The position numbers and the translations under genes were made by a program. The notes below the pieces were generated by a model. The model ran no database searches and was not told where the DNA came from. It worked only from the letters and a program-made list of their open reading frames with translations. Positions 46,731 through 55,318 of a DNA stretch of 64,000 bases are shown here, piece after piece. Every line of letters starts with the position of its first letter. Within the stretch, counting starts at the first letter, position 1. The stretch covers positions 248,001-312,000 of the forward strand of contig NZ_JASCXN010000004.1 in assembly GCF_030010625.1 (NCBI RefSeq). The letters run 5' to 3'. This DNA comes from Streptomyces sp. CC208A. GTDB lineage: Bacteria > Actinomycetota > Actinomycetes > Streptomycetales > Streptomycetaceae.

Positions 46731-47912
46731 ATGGGCCTTCGCCGTATGGGCGCGGCCGTCCTCCTGGCCGGTGCCATGCTCCTGCCCGGCGCCGGCACCG
46801 CCGTCGCCGAGGACACCGTCCCGGTCGTCACCGGAGCGGTGTTCAACAACCCCAAGGGCACCGTGACGGAGCAGAACGCCGTCAAGGACCACATCATCAA
46901 CGCGATCCGCCGGACCGAGTCCGGGCGGGTCATCCGCAGCGCCCTCTACGCCCTGAACGACCAGGCGTACACCGACGCCCTGGTGGCCGCCCACCAGAGG
47001 AACGTCAACGTCCGGGTGGTCCTGGACGTGAAGTACGCGGACTCGGCGGCCGCGAAGAACCTCATCTCGGCCCTCGGCAAGGACAAGACCGCCCGCTCCT
47101 GGGTCTACGTCTGCAAGAAGTACCCCAGCAATCCCGACAGCACCATAGGCGGCTGCATCGCCACCGCGGACGACATCGACAAGCCGCGGAACCACAACAA
47201 GTTCTTCACGTTCTCCCGCACCGGCACGGTGGCGGGGGTCGAGGAGGACGTGGTCATCCAGACCTCCGCCAACCAGACCGCGCTCAACACCGCCAAGTAC
47301 TGGAACAACGCCTACACCGTCGTCGGCAACACCGCCCTGTACACGGCCTACGTCGACTACTTCAACGACCTGGCCTCGGGCGTGAAGAACAGCAACTACT
47401 ACACCACCGCCAAGGTCGGCACCGAGAAGTACTACTTCTTCCCGCAGGGCAGCGGTGACGTCGTCGTCGACATCCTCAAGAACGTCTCCTGCACCGGCAA
47501 CACCACGGTCGGCACGCCCACCAGCCACCGCTCCATCGTGCGCGTGGCGGCCTTCGCGCTGCACCGCCCCGCGGTCGCGAACACCCTCGTCACGCTCGCG
47601 GGCCAGGGCTGCAGGATCGAGGTCGTCTACGCCGAGGGCAGCGCGGTCTCCACCCTCAAGGGCCGCGCCAACATCACGCTCAAGCAGCTGAACGCCGACG
47701 GTTACCTCGTCCATTCCAAGTACCTGACGATCGAGGGCAACTACGCGGGCCACCCCGACACCAAGTGGACCTTCACCGGCTCCCACAACCTGGACGAGTC
47801 CTCCCTCACCGAGCAGGACGAGGCCATGATCCGTCTGGAGGGCGCGGCCCCTCACGACGCGTACGCGCGCAACTTCGCGATGCTGCTGAACTACGCCACG
47901 CCGGCGGTCTGA
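46731..47912 (+). CDS. Secreted phospholipase D-like protein
   Basis: 393 aa from the ATG at 46731, where AGGA lies 9 nt upstream; a GTG at 46683 would add 16 residues without a usable site. The N-terminus LRRMGAAVLLAGAMLLPGAG then AVAED is a signal peptide with a possible Tat-like twin arginine. The body has two HxK motifs, NHNKFFTF (about 150) and VHSKYLTI (about 322) with SHNLDESSLTEQDE after it, the PLD-superfamily arrangement in which paired histidines form the active site. Members cleave phosphodiester bonds in lipids or nucleic acids. It probably acts outside the cell. Confidence 0.78.
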   Translation: MGLRRMGAAVLLAGAMLLPGAGTAVAEDTVPVVTGAVFNNPKGTVTEQNAVKDHIINAIRRTESGRVIRSALYALNDQAYTDALVAAHQRNVNVRVVLDVKYADSAAAKNLISALGKDKTARSWVYVCKKYPSNPDSTIGGCIATADDIDKPRNHNKFFTFSRTGTVAGVEEDVVIQTSANQTALNTAKYWNNAYTVVGNTALYTAYVDYFNDLASGVKNSNYYTTAKVGTEKYYFFPQGSGDVVVDILKNVSCTGNTTVGTPTSHRSIVRVAAFALHRPAVANTLVTLAGQGCRIEVVYAEGSAVSTLKGRANITLKQLNADGYLVHSKYLTIEGNYAGHPDTKWTFTGSHNLDESSLTEQDEAMIRLEGAAPHDAYARNFAMLLNYATPAV

Positions 47913-47941
47913 GCGGTCCGAGCGGTCCGAGCAGTCTGAAC

Positions 47942-47974
47942 CCCGGGCGGGCCGACACCGTCGGCCCGCCCGGG
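47942..47974. terminator. Bidirectional terminator between PLD-like gene and mqnE
   Basis: CCCGGGCGGGCCGAC pairs perfectly with its complement (15 bp) around ACC. It lies between two converging stops. A three-copy GAGCGGTCC-type decamer repeat precedes it (47910-47939). Confidence 0.85.
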
Positions 47975-47984
47975 CACGAAGCCG

Positions 47985-49148
47985 TCAGACCCGCATCGGC
48001 TGCGGCGACTCGCGCCGCCCCGCGTCCGGCCCCGGGTACTCGCGGATGATCTCGTACCGGGTGTTCCGCTCGACCGGCCGGAAACCGGCGTCGCGGATCA
48101 GCTCCAGCAGGTCCTCGCGGGTGAGCTTGTTCGGCGTGCCGTAGTTGTCGGCGTCGTGCGTGATCTTGTACTCGACCACCGAGCCGTCCATGTCGTCGGC
48201 GCCGTGCTGGAGCGCGAGCTGCGCGGTCTGGACGCCGTGCATGACCCAGAAGACCTTGACGTGCGGCACGTTGTCGAAGAGGAGCCGGGAGACCGCGAAG
48301 GTCTTCAGGGCCTCCGCGCCGGTCGCCATCGTCGTGCGCGCCTGGAGCCTGTTGCGTACCTTGCCGTCCTGCATGTCGACGAAGTCGTGCTGGTAGCGCA
48401 GCGGGATGAAGACCTGGAAGCCGCCGGTCTCGTCCTGGAGCTCGCGCAGCCGCAGCACGTGGTCGACGCGGTGGCGCGGCTCCTCGATGTGCCCGTACAG
48501 CATCGTCGAGGGGGTCTTCAGGCCCTTCTCGTGGGCGAGGCGGTGGATCCGGGACCAGTCCTCCCAGTGGGTGCGGTGGTCCACGATGTGCTGCCGGACC
48601 TCCCAGTCGAAGATCTCGGCGCCGCCGCCGGTCAGCGACTCCAGGCCGGCCTCGATCAGCTCGTCGAGGATCTCGGAGGCCGAGAGGCCGCTGATCGTCT
48701 CGAAGTGGTGGATCTCGGTGGCGGTGAAGGCCTTGAGGGAGACGTTCGGCAGGGCCTTCTTCAGCTCGGAGAGGGAGCGCGGGTAGTACCGCCAGGGCAG
48801 GTTGGGGTGGAGCCCGTTGACGATGTGCAGCTCGGTGAGGTTCTCGCTCTCCATCGCCTTGGCGAGGCGGACCGCCTCCTCGATGCGCATCGTGTACGCG
48901 TCCTTCTCGCCCGGCTTGCGCTGGAACGAGCAGTAGGCGCAGGAGGCGGTGCAGACGTTGGTCATGTTCAGATGCCGGTTGACATTGAAGTGGACCACGT
49001 CGCCGTTCTTGCGGGTCCTGACCTCGTGGGCCAGTCCGCCGAGCCAGGCAAGGTCGTCGGACTCGTAGAGGGCGATGCCGTCCTCGCGGCTCAGCCGTTC
49101 ACCGTCCCGGACCTTCTGCTCCAGCTCACGCTTGAGCCCCGCGTCCAT
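47985..49148 (-). CDS. mqnE: Aminofutalosine synthase (radical SAM), menaquinone biosynthesis
   Basis: 387-aa radical-SAM enzyme. The [4Fe-4S] motif CTASCAYC (Cys at about 66, 70 and 73) follows NVNRHLNMTN. ELHIVNGLHPNLPWRYY (about 110-126), TGGGAEIFDWEVRQ (about 185-198) and the C-terminal VEYKITHDADNYGTPNKLT complete the MqnE pattern. It joins the enolpyruvyl group of chorismate-derived precursor to SAM's adenosyl group, making aminofutalosine in the futalosine pathway. The ATG at 49148 has GGAGG 7 nt upstream; longer starts lack it. UbiX-, UbiA- and UbiD-type genes 2-5 kb to the right continue the same pathway. Confidence 0.92.
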   Translation of the reverse strand: MDAGLKRELEQKVRDGERLSREDGIALYESDDLAWLGGLAHEVRTRKNGDVVHFNVNRHLNMTNVCTASCAYCSFQRKPGEKDAYTMRIEEAVRLAKAMESENLTELHIVNGLHPNLPWRYYPRSLSELKKALPNVSLKAFTATEIHHFETISGLSASEILDELIEAGLESLTGGGAEIFDWEVRQHIVDHRTHWEDWSRIHRLAHEKGLKTPSTMLYGHIEEPRHRVDHVLRLRELQDETGGFQVFIPLRYQHDFVDMQDGKVRNRLQARTTMATGAEALKTFAVSRLLFDNVPHVKVFWVMHGVQTAQLALQHGADDMDGSVVEYKITHDADNYGTPNKLTREDLLELIRDAGFRPVERNTRYEIIREYPGPDAGRRESPQPMRV

Positions 49149-49203
49149 ACGGTCGCCTCCCATGTATCCGAATCCGACGAAATCAGGCTCACCCACCGTA
49201 CTC

Positions 49204-49659
49204 TCAGACCTCTTCCGGCAGGTCCCCGACCCGGTTCTCCCACTTGGTGGAGAGGACGATCGTGGTGCGCGTGCGGGAGACGCCCTTGGTGCCGGAGAGG
49301 CGGCGGATCGTCTTCTCCAGGCCGTCGACGTCGCTGGCGCGGACCTTGAGCATGTAGGAGTCGTCGCCGGCGATGAACCAGCAGTCCTCGATCTCGGCGA
49401 GGTCCTTCAGGCGGCGGGCCACGTCCTCGTGGTCGGCGGCGTCGGAGAGCGAGATGCCGATGAGGGCGGTGACGCCCAGGCCGAGGGAGGCGGCGTCCAC
49501 GGTGGCGCGGTAGCCGGTGATGACCCCGGCCGCCTCCAGGCGGTTGATGCGGTCGGTGACGGAGGGGCCGGAGAGCCCGACGAGCCGTCCCAGCTCGGCG
49601 TACGAGGCGCGGCCGTTCTCGCGCAGGGCCTGGATGAGCTGCCTGTCCACGGCGTCCAT
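49204..49659 (-). CDS. Lrp/AsnC-family transcriptional regulator
   Basis: 151 aa from the ATG at 49659 (an in-frame ATG at 49677 is also possible). The helix-turn-helix (about 4-60) reads LRENGRASYAELGRLVGLSGPSVTDRINRLE, of which the middle is the recognition helix. The RAM ligand domain (about 65-145) follows, with ISLSDAADHEDVARRL and TTIVLSTKWENR. Lrp proteins form oligomers that sense amino acids. It diverges from the 41-aa small protein across an AT-rich region containing TTTAG/CTAAG, a likely binding site, and lies just upstream of mqnE. Confidence 0.85.
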   Translation of the reverse strand: MDAVDRQLIQALRENGRASYAELGRLVGLSGPSVTDRINRLEAAGVITGYRATVDAASLGLGVTALIGISLSDAADHEDVARRLKDLAEIEDCWFIAGDDSYMLKVRASDVDGLEKTIRRLSGTKGVSRTRTTIVLSTKWENRVGDLPEEV

Positions 49660-49783
49660 AGGTATACGACCTTCCATTGTCCAGCGGTACCGCAAGTTTA
49701 GGTATAGAATCTAAGGCATGCAGGGCAGTCGCCCTGCGAATCTTTCAACAGATCAAAGACGATCTTTCAGGAGTGAGAACACC

Positions 49784-49909
49784 GTGTACACGATCGAGAT
49801 GGCCTACGCCCGTATGCGCGAGCTGCAGGACCTGGCCAACCGCTCGCGTGCCCACCAGTCCGCCCCCGCCTCGAAGCGCGCCCACAAGAAGGCCGCGAAG
49901 AAGCGCTAA
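49784..49909 (+). CDS. Small conserved basic protein
   Basis: 41 aa from a GTG, with AGGAG 10 nt upstream. YTIEMAYARMRELQDLANRS, followed by a Lys/Ala-rich tail ending AAKKR, forms one amphipathic helix with a positively charged end, suggesting nucleic-acid or ribosome contact. I recall proteins like this as conserved in Streptomyces at this place beside menaquinone genes. Its stop overlaps the stop of the convergent UbiX-like gene by 4 bp. Function unknown. Confidence 0.6.
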   Translation: MYTIEMAYARMRELQDLANRSRAHQSAPASKRAHKKAAKKR

Positions 49910-50625
49910 CCGGCACGGGACGCTCCCCCGGGACGCTCCCTCCGGAAGGCCCCCTCGGGCCCTCCCCCGGACGCTCCCCCGAGCTCTCCCCGCCACCGGC
50001 GGTACAGCTCGTGCGGCACCCCCGCCGCGTCGAGCACCCGCCCCGCGACGAAGTCCACCAGCTCCTGGATGTGCGTCGCCCCCGCGTAGAACGCCGGAGA
50101 GGCGGGCAGCACCACGGCGCCCGCCTCGTCCAGCGCCACCATCTGCTTCAGCGTCTGCCCGCTCAGCGGGGTCTCCCGCACCGCGACCACCAGCGGCCGC
50201 CGCTCCTTGAGCGTCACGCTCGCCGCCCGCTGCAGCAGGTCCTTCGAAAGCCCCAGCGCGATCCCCGCCACGGCGGCCGTCGACGCCGGCACGACCAGCA
50301 TCCCCTTGGCCGGGTACGACCCCGAGGACGGCCCCGCCGCCAGATCGCCGGCCGGCCAGTACCTCACCGCGCCGACGTCCGCGTCGAAGGCGTCCGGCTT
50401 CCCGTCCGCCCCCCGCGCCAGCCAGGCCGCCAGGTCCTCCCGCCAGTACGCGTCCCGGAACGCGATCCCCGTCTCGTCGAGCAGCGTCAGCCGCGAGGCC
50501 CGCGAGACCACCAGGTCGACGCTCTCCCCCGCGGCGAGCAGCCCCCTCAGCACGGAAGCGGCGTACGGCGTCCCCGACGCCCCGGAGACCCCCACGATCC
50601 AGGGGATGCGCTTGCCGTCGTTCAT
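49906..50625 (-). CDS. UbiX-family flavin prenyltransferase
   Basis: 239 aa. GVSGASGTPYAASVLRGLL (about 12-30) is the flavin-binding loop, SSGSYPAKGMLVVPASTAAV (about 100-119) the SGS(Y)xxxGMxVxPxS signature, and ERRPLVVAVRETPLS (about 139-153) the RE(T)PL motif. UbiX makes prenylated FMN, the cofactor of UbiD-type decarboxylases; the UbiD-type gene is two genes away in this operon. The last 40 residues are a Gly/Arg-rich extension with short repeats absent from most family members. Confidence 0.88.
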   Translation of the reverse strand: MNDGKRIPWIVGVSGASGTPYAASVLRGLLAAGESVDLVVSRASRLTLLDETGIAFRDAYWREDLAAWLARGADGKPDAFDADVGAVRYWPAGDLAAGPSSGSYPAKGMLVVPASTAAVAGIALGLSKDLLQRAASVTLKERRPLVVAVRETPLSGQTLKQMVALDEAGAVVLPASPAFYAGATHIQELVDFVAGRVLDAAGVPHELYRRWRGELGGASGGGPEGAFRRERPGGASRAG

Positions 50626-50635
50626 GGCGCCGAGC

Positions 50636-51541
50636 CTAGAGGGTGAGCCCGCGGACCAGCAGGTCGAGCAGGGCGCAGAGGAAGAGGGAGATGCCGATGA
50701 AACCGTTGGTCGTGAAGAACGCCCGGTTCAGGCGCGACAGGTCGTGCGGCTTCACGATCGAGTGCTCGTAGCAGAAGGCCGCGGCCACGATCACCAGGCC
50801 GATCCAGAAGAACAGCCCCGCGCCGGTGACCAGGGCGTACCAGACGAGCAGCCCGGTGGTCACGACCGCCGAGGCCCGCGCGCCCCACAGCGCCGCCGGG
50901 ATGCCGAAGCGGGCCGGCACCGACATCACGCCCTGCGCCCGGTCCGCCTGCACGTCCTGGCAGGCGAAGATCAGGTCGAAGCCGCCGATCCAGATGCCGA
51001 CCGCGAGCCCCAGGATCACCGCGTCCCACGACCACTCCCCGGTCACCGCGAGCCAGGCGCCGATCGGCCCGATGGCCTGGGCGAGGCCGAGGATGGCGTG
51101 CGGGAAGTTCGTGAACCGCTTGCCGTACGGGTAGACCACCATCGGGATGACGGCCAGCGGCGCGAGCGCCAGGCAGAGCGGGTTGAGCAGCGCGGCGGCG
51201 CCGAGGAAGACGACGACCGCGATCCCGGCCCCGGTCCACGCCGACCGCACCGACACCGCGCCCGTGACCAGCTCCCGGCCGGCGGTCCGCGGATTACGCG
51301 CGTCGATCTCCCGGTCGATGATCCGGTTGCAGGCCATCGCGAAGGTCCGCAGGCCCACCATGCAGACGGTGACGAGGAAGAGCGTCCACCAGTGGATCCT
51401 CCTGTCGAGCTGGAACATCGCGGTGAGGGAGGCGATGTAGGCGAAGGGCAGCGCGAAGACCGAGTGCTCGATCATCACGAGCCGCAGGAACGCCCTCGTA
51501 CGCCCCGGCTGAGCGCCCGGGACGGCGGCGGTGGCCATCAC
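50636..51541 (-). CDS. mqnP: UbiA-family prenyltransferase of menaquinone biosynthesis (MqnP-like)
   Basis: 301 aa with about eight transmembrane helices. The first aspartate-rich motif is NRIIDREIDARNPRT (about 72-86) and the second lies at DVQADRAQG (about 200-208). These coordinate Mg-prenyl diphosphate when the prenyl chain is attached to the aromatic ring in the membrane. The neighbouring UbiX- and UbiD-type genes and nearby mqnE indicate the futalosine pathway. The GTG at 51541 has GGAG 8 nt upstream, and its start overlaps the stop of a 23-codon ORF, so the two are translationally coupled. The symbol rests on context. Confidence 0.83.
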   Translation of the reverse strand: MMATAAVPGAQPGRTRAFLRLVMIEHSVFALPFAYIASLTAMFQLDRRIHWWTLFLVTVCMVGLRTFAMACNRIIDREIDARNPRTAGRELVTGAVSVRSAWTGAGIAVVVFLGAAALLNPLCLALAPLAVIPMVVYPYGKRFTNFPHAILGLAQAIGPIGAWLAVTGEWSWDAVILGLAVGIWIGGFDLIFACQDVQADRAQGVMSVPARFGIPAALWGARASAVVTTGLLVWYALVTGAGLFFWIGLVIVAAAFCYEHSIVKPHDLSRLNRAFFTTNGFIGISLFLCALLDLLVRGLTL

Positions 51542-51609
51542 AGCCCGTACTCCGGATCACCCTCGCGGAGGCGGGGAAACCCCGGCTCCGCGCCGTCCGA
51601 GCCCGTCAT
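51538..51609 (-). CDS. Candidate 23-aa ORF coupled to the prenyltransferase
   Basis: ATG at 51609 with GAGGGG 7 nt upstream, stopping inside the start region of the prenyltransferase gene (GTGATG). The peptide ends PEYGL, and the preceding UbiD-like protein also ends KEYGL with nearly the same bases, so the end was probably duplicated locally. It may encode a tiny protein or merely act as a translational bridge across the 79-bp gap. Confidence 0.4.
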   Translation of the reverse strand: MTGSDGAEPGFPRLREGDPEYGL

Positions 51610-51620
51610 GCCGCGTCCCC

Positions 51621-53072
51621 TCACAGCCCGTACTCCTTCCAACGGCGGTCCACCAGGGCCGCCGTCGCCGGGTCCGACTCCACCATGTCCGGCCAGCCGC
51701 CGTCCCGGGTGTAGCCCTCCTCCGGCAGCTTCCTCGTCGCGTCGATGCCCGCCTTGCCGCCCCAGAACTGCTGGTAGGAGGCGTGGTCGAGGTGGTCGAC
51801 GGGCCCCTCGACGACGGTCAGGTCGCGGGCGTAGTCGGTGTTCCCGAGCGCCCGCCAGGCCACCTCGTGCAGGTCGTGCACGTCGCAGTCCTTGTCGACC
51901 ACGACGATCAGCTTGGTCAGCGACATCATGTGGGCGCCCCAGATGGCGTGCATGACCTTCTGCGCGTGCTTCGGGTACTTCTTGTCGATCGAGACGATCG
52001 CGCAGTTGTGGAAGCCGCCCGACTCCGGCAGGTGGTAGTCGACGATGTCCGGCACGATGATCTTGAGGAGCGGCAGGAAGAAACGCTCCGTCGCACGCCC
52101 GAGCGGACCGTCCTCGGTCGGCGGCCGGCCGACCACGATCGACTGGAGCAGCGGCCGCTTCCGCATCGTCACGCAGTCGATCCTCAGGGCCGGGAAGGGC
52201 TCCTGCGGGGTGTAGAAGCCGGTGTGGTCGCCGAAGGGCCCCTCCGGCAGCATCTCGCCCGGCTCCAGCCAGCCCTCGATCACGACCTCGGCCTGCGCCG
52301 GGACCTGGAGCGGCACGGTCTTGCAGTCGACCATCTCGATCCGCTTGCCCTGCACGAAGCCGGCGAAGAGGTACTCGTCGATGTCGCCGGGCAGCGGCGC
52401 GGTGGAGGCGTACGTCACGGCCGGCGGGCAGCCGAAGGCGATGGCGACCGGCAGCCGCTCGCCGCGCTCGGCGGCCACCGCGTAGTGGTTCCGGCTGTCC
52501 TTGTGGATCTGCCAGTGCATGCCGATGGTGCGCTTGTCGTGCCGCTGGAGCCGGTAGAGGCCCAGGTTCCGCACGCCCGTCTCCGGGTGCCTGGTGTGGG
52601 TGAGCCCCAGGTTGAAGAAGGAGCCGCCGTCCTTCGGCCAGGTGAAGAGCGCGGGCAGCTTGTCGAGGTCGACGTCGTCACCGGTGAGGACGACCTCCTG
52701 CACGGGAGCGTCCTTCACCTTCTTCGGCGGCACGTGGACCATCGAGCCCAGCTTGCCGAAGGCCTCCCGGACACCGACGAAGCCGTGCGGCAGCTCCGGC
52801 TTCAGAAGACCGCCGATCTTCTCGCTGATCTCCTCGTACGACTTCAGGCCGAGCGCCTTGAGCAGCCGCCGGTCCGTGCCGAACACGTTCATCGCGAGGG
52901 GCATGGCGGACCCCTTCACGTTCTCGAAGAGGAGCGCGGGCCCTCCCGCCTTGTTCACCCGGTCGACGATCTCCCCGACCTCCAGGTACGGATCGACTTC
53001 GGCCTTGATGCGCTTGAGGTCGCCTTCGCGCTCGAGCGCCCTGAGCAGCGAGCGGAGATCGTCGTAAGCCAT
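51621..53072 (-). CDS. UbiD-family decarboxylase of menaquinone biosynthesis (MqnL-like)
   Basis: 483 aa. UbiD signatures include RLQRHDKRTIGMHWQIHKDS (about 173-192), PEGPFGDHTGFYTP (about 280-293, the EFGDHTGYY-type motif) and VDKDCDVHDLHEVAWRAL (about 395-412). With prenylated FMN it removes the carboxylate from the naphthoate intermediate of the futalosine pathway. It is the first gene of the unit that continues through the 23-codon ORF, the UbiA-like prenyltransferase and the UbiX-like enzyme, all within 80 bp of each other. Confidence 0.88.
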   Translation of the reverse strand: MAYDDLRSLLRALEREGDLKRIKAEVDPYLEVGEIVDRVNKAGGPALLFENVKGSAMPLAMNVFGTDRRLLKALGLKSYEEISEKIGGLLKPELPHGFVGVREAFGKLGSMVHVPPKKVKDAPVQEVVLTGDDVDLDKLPALFTWPKDGGSFFNLGLTHTRHPETGVRNLGLYRLQRHDKRTIGMHWQIHKDSRNHYAVAAERGERLPVAIAFGCPPAVTYASTAPLPGDIDEYLFAGFVQGKRIEMVDCKTVPLQVPAQAEVVIEGWLEPGEMLPEGPFGDHTGFYTPQEPFPALRIDCVTMRKRPLLQSIVVGRPPTEDGPLGRATERFFLPLLKIIVPDIVDYHLPESGGFHNCAIVSIDKKYPKHAQKVMHAIWGAHMMSLTKLIVVVDKDCDVHDLHEVAWRALGNTDYARDLTVVEGPVDHLDHASYQQFWGGKAGIDATRKLPEEGYTRDGGWPDMVESDPATAALVDRRWKEYGL

Positions 53073-53162
53073 ACGGGCAAGTATCGGTCACCGGCTAGGC
53101 TGGACCTGTCACCGGGGCCGACTCGACGCGCCCCCGCCACCGCTTCCAGGGGGCTTTTCCAC

Positions 53163-53567
53163 ATGCTCAGGGCGCTGATGTTCCTCCTGCCACTGGCGCT
53201 GCTCATCTACGCCTTCATCGACTGTCTGAACACACCCGAGGACGAGGTCAAGCACCTGCCCAAGGTGGTCTGGGTCCTCGTGATCCTCCTCTTCCCGCTG
53301 GTCGGCTCGGTGGGCTGGATCGCGGCGGGGAAGGAACGGCACCGCATCGGCGGTGGCGGCCGGGGCGGCCGCTGGGTCGCGCCCGACGACAACCCCGAGT
53401 TCCTGAAGTCCCTCGGCGACTCCGACGAGAAGCCCGGGGAGAAGCCGGGCGGGCGCGGCCGGCAGGACGAGGAGCTGTTCAAGGAGTGGGAGGACGACCT
53501 GCGCCGCCGCGAGGACGAGCTGAAGCGGCGCGAGCGCGAGGACGGCGGCGAGGAGAAGGGCGCGTGA
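53163..53567 (+). CDS. PLDc_N-domain membrane protein
   Basis: 134 aa. Two hydrophobic helices (about 3-19 and 34-54) form the PLDc_N/cardiolipin-synthase N-terminal-like hairpin, with FIDCLNTPEDEVKHLPKVVW between them. The C-terminal half is highly charged (GGRGRQDEELFKEWEDDL then RRREDELKRRERED) and probably coiled-coil. It lacks any phospholipase domain. It diverges from the UbiD-like gene with 90 bp between. Function unknown. Confidence 0.7.
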   Translation: MLRALMFLLPLALLIYAFIDCLNTPEDEVKHLPKVVWVLVILLFPLVGSVGWIAAGKERHRIGGGGRGGRWVAPDDNPEFLKSLGDSDEKPGEKPGGRGRQDEELFKEWEDDLRRREDELKRREREDGGEEKGA

Positions 53568-53575
53568 GCGTCGTC

Positions 53576-53604
53576 ACGCGGACCTCCTGTACGCGGACCT
53601 CCTG
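53576..53604 (+). repeat. Two-copy 14-bp direct repeat ACGCGGACCTCCTG
   Basis: Identical 14-mers at 53576 and 53591, the second ending directly before the LysR start codon. There is no Shine-Dalgarno in this stretch, so the repeats may matter for transcription or translation of the regulator. Confidence 0.6.
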
Positions 53605-54492
53605 ATGGAACTACGCCTCCTCGCCACCTTCGAGAAGGTCGCCGAAGTCCTCTCCTTCACGCGCGCCGCCGCCGACCTCGGCTACGCCCAGTCCAGCGTG
53701 ACCGCCCAGATCAGGACCCTGGAGACCTCCCTCGGCACCGAGCTGTTCGACCGGCTCGGCGGCCGCATCCGCCTCACCGAGGCCGGCGAGCGGCTGCTGC
53801 CGTACGCACGCCGCATGGCCGAGCTGGCCGAGGAGGCGCGGGCGGCCGTCGCCGCCGGGGAACCGGCCGGGACGATCACCATCGGCACGATGGAGTCGCT
53901 GACCACCTACCGCCTCCCGCCGCTCCTGGAGTACGTCCACCACCGCCACCCCGCCGTACGCCTCGCCCTGCGCCCCACCCTCGGCGACGCGACCCGGCAG
54001 GCCCTGCGGCAGGGCACGTACGACCTGGGCTTCCTGATGGAGGCGGAGACCACCCACGAGGGCCTGGACTCCGAGGTCCTGGCACCGGAGCCGTTGGCCC
54101 TGATCGCGTCCCCGGACCACCCCCTGGCAGCCCGTACGCAGCTGACCACGGCAGACCTGACGGAAGCCGCCCTGGTGGGCACCGAACCGGGCTGCGCCTA
54201 CCGGGACCTCTTCGAGGCGGAGCTGGCGGCGGGGGCATCCTCGGGCCCGGAGTTCCTGGAGTTCGGCACGATCGAGGCGAGCAAACGGGCGGTCGCCGCC
54301 GGCCTCGGGATAGCCCTGCTGCCCCGGATCACCGTCCAGGAGGAACTGGCGTCCGGGGCACTGGTGGCGCTCGACTGGGAGCCGCCGTTCACGCTCTTCA
54401 CGCAGCTCGCGTGGCGACGGGGGAAGCGGCTTCCTGCGCACGTCCGCCTGTTCGTGGAGCAGGCGCGGCGGCTCGCGCGAGAGTCACCCTGA
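53605..54492 (+). CDS. LysR-family transcriptional regulator
   Basis: 295 aa. The N-terminal winged helix (about 1-60) has FTRAAADLGYAQSSVTAQIR and ELFDRLGGRIRLTEAGERLL, the LysR hallmark. The effector domain (about 88-290) shows GTITIGTMESLTTYRLPPLL, TYDLGFLMEAETTHEGL and AVAAGLGIALLPR. LysR proteins usually control a divergent neighbour, but here the next gene converges and overlaps it by 95 bp at the 3' end. The effector and target are unknown. Confidence 0.88.
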   Translation: MELRLLATFEKVAEVLSFTRAAADLGYAQSSVTAQIRTLETSLGTELFDRLGGRIRLTEAGERLLPYARRMAELAEEARAAVAAGEPAGTITIGTMESLTTYRLPPLLEYVHHRHPAVRLALRPTLGDATRQALRQGTYDLGFLMEAETTHEGLDSEVLAPEPLALIASPDHPLAARTQLTTADLTEAALVGTEPGCAYRDLFEAELAAGASSGPEFLEFGTIEASKRAVAAGLGIALLPRITVQEELASGALVALDWEPPFTLFTQLAWRRGKRLPAHVRLFVEQARRLARESP

Positions 54493-55318
54493 GGCTGGCG
54501 AGGACGATCAGCGGCACGCCGAGCGCCTGCACGAGCCCGATGTGGTGCCCGTACACCGCCCAGTCGACGAGCATCGCGACCGCCGGGTAGGTGAAGGCGA
54601 GGACGGCGATCTTCGCGGTGGGCAGCTTGGCGTAGGCCGCGTACATGAGCACGTACATCACCCCGGTGTGCACGAGCCCGAGCCCCACCAGCCAGACCCA
54701 CCCGCTCCCGAGCCCGGACACCGCCCCGAGGTCGGCGAAGGGCAGCAGCAGCGGCACCCCGGCGGCGACCTGCACGAGAGCGATCAGATGCGGCCTTACG
54801 CCGCCGATCCTCTTCGTCACGAAGGTGGCGAGGGCGTACAGCACGGCGGCGGCGAGCGCGTACCCGAGCCCCTGGAGGGAGGCGGTGTCCCCCGGCCGCA
54901 CACCGGAGACGAGGACGAGCCCGACGAAGGCGACCGCCAGCCACCCCAGCTTCCCGGCGGGGATCCGCTCCCGCAGGAAGAACGCGCTGAGCAGCACGAG
55001 GAAGAACGGCTGCGTGTGGTACACGACGGTGGCGAGCGAGATGGAGGAGGCGGCGTACGCCTCGAACAGGAACACCCAGTTGAAGACGATGAACACCCCG
55101 CCGAGGACGGCGAGTCCGAAGGACCGCGCGGTGAATCCGTGCCCGGTGAAGTAGCCGCGGGCCAGGCTGTACAGCCCGAGCGCGACCGCCCCGAAGAGGC
55201 ACCGGAAGAACACCACCTCGAAGGGCGAGGCGCCCGACTCGACGACGAAGACACCGAGGGTGCCGGACAGCACCATGGCGAGGGTCAGTTCGAGGGTTCC
55301 CCTGGTCTCGTTTCTCAT
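54398..55318 (-). CDS. EamA/DMT-family transporter
   Basis: 306 aa with ten hydrophobic helices arranged as two EamA repeats (about 10-145 and 155-285). It has SGASPFEVVFFRCLFGAVAL in the first repeat and PAVAMLVDWAVYGHHIG in the second. DMT exporters move amino acids or small metabolites across the membrane. The gene converges on the LysR gene and shares its last 95 bp. A LysR-DMT pair is common, but normally divergent, so regulation of one by the other is possible but not supported by promoter position here. Confidence 0.83.
   Translation of the reverse strand: MRNETRGTLELTLAMVLSGTLGVFVVESGASPFEVVFFRCLFGAVALGLYSLARGYFTGHGFTARSFGLAVLGGVFIVFNWVFLFEAYAASSISLATVVYHTQPFFLVLLSAFFLRERIPAGKLGWLAVAFVGLVLVSGVRPGDTASLQGLGYALAAAVLYALATFVTKRIGGVRPHLIALVQVAAGVPLLLPFADLGAVSGLGSGWVWLVGLGLVHTGVMYVLMYAAYAKLPTAKIAVLAFTYPAVAMLVDWAVYGHHIGLVQALGVPLIVLASLRVTLARAAAPAPRTGGRAQEAASPVATRAA

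Noticed and set aside
47988..47996. CGTCAG near the mqnE stop as another operator half
   Set aside because: Single half-site without inverted partner, at the 3' end of a gene.
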